A stretch of DNA of 35,564 nucleotides from Candidatus Aminicenantota bacterium (GTDB lineage Bacteria; Acidobacteriota; Aminicenantia; Aminicenantales; CALLJL01): positions 1-35,564 of the forward strand of contig JAOAFQ010000195.1 of NCBI GenBank assembly GCA_026416195.1. The letters are read 5' to 3'. Below are positions 33,108 to 35,564 of the stretch, piece by piece (within the stretch, counting starts at the first letter, position 1; each line of letters starts with the position of its first letter). The position numbers were made by a program, and so were the translations under genes. The notes under the pieces are model-generated. The model ran no database searches. It was not told the origin of the DNA and worked only from the letters and a program-made list of their open reading frames with translations.

Positions 33108-34061
33108 TCATATTTTAAAATCAAATAGTTTTTGAACCTTTTCCCCACCTGTCTGATTATTTAAGCGGACTTCAATTCTTCCTTTCTCCTGGCGAAGAGT
33201 CTCGAGACCTTGACTGACTACAAAGGGAATTTCAATATGATAATCCTTCTTTCTTTTAGCCTTCAATTCCTCTTCCGTCATTTGTAAAGGATAACTTTCT
33301 TTATGTTGCCAAAGCAGCTGACCCGAAGCATTTCTCAATTCAATGGTTACATCTAAGACTGTTTTTAATTGGTCGCCTTCAGAAGAAAACCAGATAGTTT
33401 CATAAGGAATATCAATAGCAAAAACCCCTTCGATACGGTCAGACGTAACGAGATTCTTTTTCATGGCAAATTTGAAATCCAAAAATTCCTTTTCTTTAGG
33501 AAAAGTTTTTTGCATTCTTGACTGGGCCAGATTTAATTCATGTAAATGCTCGAGACTAAGAGTTACTAGAACATAATGACCAGTACAAGATTCGTCTAAG
33601 AAAACTACGGGAAAATTCCCATAATACCAAATTTCCTGACAGCCTCGGCCACCACTCCCAGGGGTGCCCATGGGATAAGTAATCCGATCAGTGGGTGGGC
33701 CAAAGAGAATATATATTCGACCTCGGTCAGTTAGCCAGCCCGGTCGCCCCTCTCCCAAGAAGAGCTCATTGGCCTTCTCGAGACGATTAAAATATTCAAT
33801 TTTAAATTCATTTTCCTCGGTCTCAGGATCTGGATCGCGACGGCGCCAAAATTCTTCAATAAAAGTATCTTTTTCTGAATCAGGTAACTCAAGGAAAATT
33901 TTTCTCTCCTCAGAGGTAATGATATAGCGGACTTTACTTAAAAAATCAGCGTATTCAGGAGCCAACTTTCTTTCCAGGTTATATAGACGGCAGGCACTTA
34001 AAAGAAATAAATAGAAAAGACCAGAACTTAGAACTAAGAAAAACAGTTTTTTATTTTTCAT
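33108..34061 (-). CDS. GWxTD-domain lipoprotein 2
   Basis: Lipoprotein paralogous to the previous one, 317 aa. Lipobox LLSAC (Cys24). The block FLSKVRYIITSEERKIFLELP and FIEEFWRRRDPDPETEENEF is nearly the same as in the neighbour, followed by a canonical PGWLTDRGRIYILFGPP. The central part is shorter than in the neighbour. The C-terminal ~100 residues form the same beta-type domain (VLDVTIELRNASGQLLW ... IEVRLNNQTGG). It starts 4 bp after the stop of the upstream TPR gene; an AAGGAG lies ~14 nt upstream inside that gene's end. Function unknown, probably anchored at the periplasmic face of a membrane. Confidence 0.88.
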   Translation of the reverse strand: MKNKKLFFLVLSSGLFYLFLLSACRLYNLERKLAPEYADFLSKVRYIITSEERKIFLELPDSEKDTFIEEFWRRRDPDPETEENEFKIEYFNRLEKANELFLGEGRPGWLTDRGRIYILFGPPTDRITYPMGTPGSGGRGCQEIWYYGNFPVVFLDESCTGHYVLVTLSLEHLHELNLAQSRMQKTFPKEKEFLDFKFAMKKNLVTSDRIEGVFAIDIPYETIWFSSEGDQLKTVLDVTIELRNASGQLLWQHKESYPLQMTEEELKAKRKKDYHIEIPFVVSQGLETLRQEKGRIEVRLNNQTGGEKVQKLFDFKI

Positions 34062-34065
34062 GGCT

Positions 34066-35564
34066 TTATTTTTTCTCCTTCAACGATTCAACAAGCCGCT
34101 GAATCTCAGGCTGATTAGGCACAAGTTCAAGCGATTTTTGGAAAGCCTGTAAAGCTTCGATCCTCTGACCAAGCTGCAGATGACATTCACCAGCCAAATT
34201 AAGGAGATGAATGTTTACTCCATAATGAGATATAGCTTGATCAATAACCTGGAGAGCTCTTGAAAATTGATTGACTTTTCTATAAGCCGTAGCTAAAGAG
34301 AACATCATTTCATAACGCGGTGGATTTTTAGGATCCATGAAAGGGGCTAATAAATCGATGACCTTAGCAAAATCACCCCTTTGAATATAAACTTGAGCTA
34401 AATTCATGGAAAAATCAGGTGAATCGGGACGGCTGGTATAGGCCTTCGTTAAATATAATTCAGCTTCATCTAATCGACCTAAATTGAAAAGCTGCGAACC
34501 AATGATGAAATCATAGAAGCAATCGGATGTCGGCGGTAAAATCCTCGAATGAACCCAAGGCCGAGGTATAACAGTTTGATGACTTAAATCAAATTCCTCT
34601 TGAGCCGAACTTACTTCTCTATTTTCGAGAATAAGGCTAGCTTTGATTTCGTAGTGAGCAGGCGAGAAATTAGTGAGGGGGAGACTTTCAACAATATTTG
34701 GCCATTCTGGATATTCGATCGCCTTTCTAAGATTTGTCCACACCTCTAGTCCATCCCGCAGTAATGAATAGCGAAGCGCAGCTTTGGCCACATCTTCTTT
34801 CTTTAAATCTCTTACCTGAAAACCAAAGTAGAGGGTCTCAGTTGGACTAAATACTCTTCCCGGCTGGGCATAAAGCTGAAGCTGGCCAAGACGAAAGGCC
34901 TTAAGGTTATTAACTGGCCCTTCCTGCCTGACCAATTTGTAGCCCAAGATCAGCGGTGTCAAATGAGGGCCGGAAGTTTTGGGGACCTCTAAGATCTGTT
35001 CAAAGGATGTAAATTCTTTAGAAACTTCATTTTTGATTAATATTGATAACCGATAACGGCCAGGCACTAAAGGAAAAAGATCATGCAAGTTAAAAGGCTG
35101 GCGACTAGCCGCCGCCAATTGCTCGCGATCAAGATTTAAAGAAATTGATCGATCGTACTGATAAACCAATTTACCATCGAGAGTAGTTACACTAACATTA
35201 ACCTTAAGATGGCTGAAGTATTTGTTGCTGTCAATTTGCTCAACTGACAGGCGCTGGGGTTCGACCGCGACATGAACAAAGGGAAACTCTCTTTCACTCT
35301 CTATTACTTTAATTAAAGCATCACAATCGATATAGTTAGCCGTATATTCAACCTCGACAATGTCTTTATATTGTAAAAATTTTTGGGCATATTTCTCTTC
35401 AACCAATCGCCGCGGGGTTATTTCAATCCTTTGCACTAAAATATCAGAGGAAAGGCTTGGTCGCCCAATGGAAGCTGATTCTTCTCCAGGAATTAAGCTG
35501 AGGGAAACATTAGCTAATTCTGGCTCAATCTCTCTCAATTGTTCATAGGCAGCCTGATAATCAA
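34066..35564 (-). CDS. TPR protein with GWxTD-associated beta domain (5' truncated by window)
   Basis: Partial gene, at least 499 residues visible. The ORF track starts at a TTG (35538), but the frame stays open to the window edge and reads DYQAAYEQLREIEPEL, a natural TPR-like continuation, so the true start is outside. Residues ~90-190 of the ORF (LKVNVSVTTLDGKLVYQYDRSISLNL ... PGRYRLSILIKNEV) resemble the C-terminal domain of the two GWxTD lipoproteins downstream. The last ~150 residues are TPR units (FNLGRLDEAELYLTKAYTSRPD, YIQRGDFAKVIDLLAPFM, YRKVNQFSRALQVIDQAI, HLQLGQRIEALQAFQKSLELVP). A GWxTD domain may be encoded beyond the edge. It is the upstream gene of the minus-strand cluster. Confidence 0.8.
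   Translation of the reverse strand, partial: DYQAAYEQLREIEPELANVSLSLIPGEESASIGRPSLSSDILVQRIEITPRRLVEEKYAQKFLQYKDIVEVEYTANYIDCDALIKVIESEREFPFVHVAVEPQRLSVEQIDSNKYFSHLKVNVSVTTLDGKLVYQYDRSISLNLDREQLAAASRQPFNLHDLFPLVPGRYRLSILIKNEVSKEFTSFEQILEVPKTSGPHLTPLILGYKLVRQEGPVNNLKAFRLGQLQLYAQPGRVFSPTETLYFGFQVRDLKKEDVAKAALRYSLLRDGLEVWTNLRKAIEYPEWPNIVESLPLTNFSPAHYEIKASLILENREVSSAQEEFDLSHQTVIPRPWVHSRILPPTSDCFYDFIIGSQLFNLGRLDEAELYLTKAYTSRPDSPDFSMNLAQVYIQRGDFAKVIDLLAPFMDPKNPPRYEMMFSLATAYRKVNQFSRALQVIDQAISHYGVNIHLLNLAGECHLQLGQRIEALQAFQKSLELVPNQPEIQRLVESLKEKK

Noticed and set aside
1-35564. tRNA/rRNA genes, CRISPR arrays, insertion sequences, prophage
   Set aside because: Reading both strands I found no cloverleaf-like tRNA ends, no regular spacer arrays, no transposase or integrase motifs and no rRNA signatures; no tool-based scan was possible.

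Overview
The window looks like a chromosomal segment of an AT-rich, diderm, anaerobe-type bacterium, most probably Candidatus Aminicenantes (OP8) or a related Acidobacteriota-like lineage. This assignment is inferred from protein types, not a database match: tandem GWxTD-domain lipoproteins, a tandem set of large Oar/SusC-like TonB-dependent receptors with an N-terminal carboxypeptidase-regulatory-like domain and no SusD partner, and TPR lipoprotein/periplasmic proteins beside them. An outer membrane is indicated by the TolC-family protein, TonB proteins, beta-barrel receptors with C-terminal aromatic residues, and LPS-type glycosyltransferases. TGA is used as a normal stop (menC-like, GNAT, GT2, tatA, tonB genes).

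Layout. (1) 1-373: the 3' end of a TonB C-terminal-domain gene, apparently degenerate. (2) 339-5884, minus strand: a compact run of GT2 glycosyltransferase, GT4 glycosyltransferase, GNAT acyltransferase, N-succinylamino acid racemase/OSBS (enolase superfamily) and M20 metallopeptidase. The last three have the gene content of the N-acyl amino acid D-to-L conversion pathway. (3) 5953-7545 minus: a TolC-family outer-membrane factor, divergent from (4) 7726-10089 plus: a large GT-C membrane glycosyltransferase. (5) 10207-10953 minus: a polyprenyl-phosphate glycosyltransferase (GT2) likely to make the donor for GT-C enzymes, and 11113-11535 minus: a JAMM metalloprotease. (6) 11668-13640 plus: a TonB/TolA-like protein overlapping an unknown exported protein. 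(7) 13766-16144 plus: a second GT-C paralog, overlapping tail-to-tail with tsaD. (8) 16113-18232 minus: mtnA-tsaD. (9) 18388-20834 plus: tatA overlapping a coiled-coil methyltransferase, then a ROK sugar kinase. (10) 21029-30897 plus: three TonB-dependent receptors in tandem, each followed by a strong terminator; the first carries a single in-frame TGA exactly where both paralogs have a Trp TGG. (11) 30970-35564 minus: a carboxypeptidase-regulatory-domain/TPR protein, two GWxTD lipoproteins and a TPR protein running off the window edge.

How it fits together. Most of the window concerns the cell envelope: glycan assembly (GT2, GT4, two GT-Cs, polyprenyl-P GT2, methyltransferase), export (TolC, TatA) and TonB-energised uptake (TonB proteins, three receptors). 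The GWxTD/TPR cluster lies immediately downstream of the receptors on the opposite strand and shares a domain type with them, so a functional link is plausible but unproven.

Regulation visible by eye: sigma70-like promoters precede tatA, mtnA, the JAMM gene, receptor 1 and both GT-C genes. For the two GT-C genes the -10 sits so close to the ATG that the mRNAs should be leaderless. All three receptor leaders carry an extra long anti-16S-complementary AAAGGRGGTGA element 75-92 nt upstream of the start codon, separate from the real Shine-Dalgarno site, and receptors 2 and 3 share an AT-rich palindrome upstream. No rRNA, tRNA, CRISPR, insertion sequence or phage gene was recognised.
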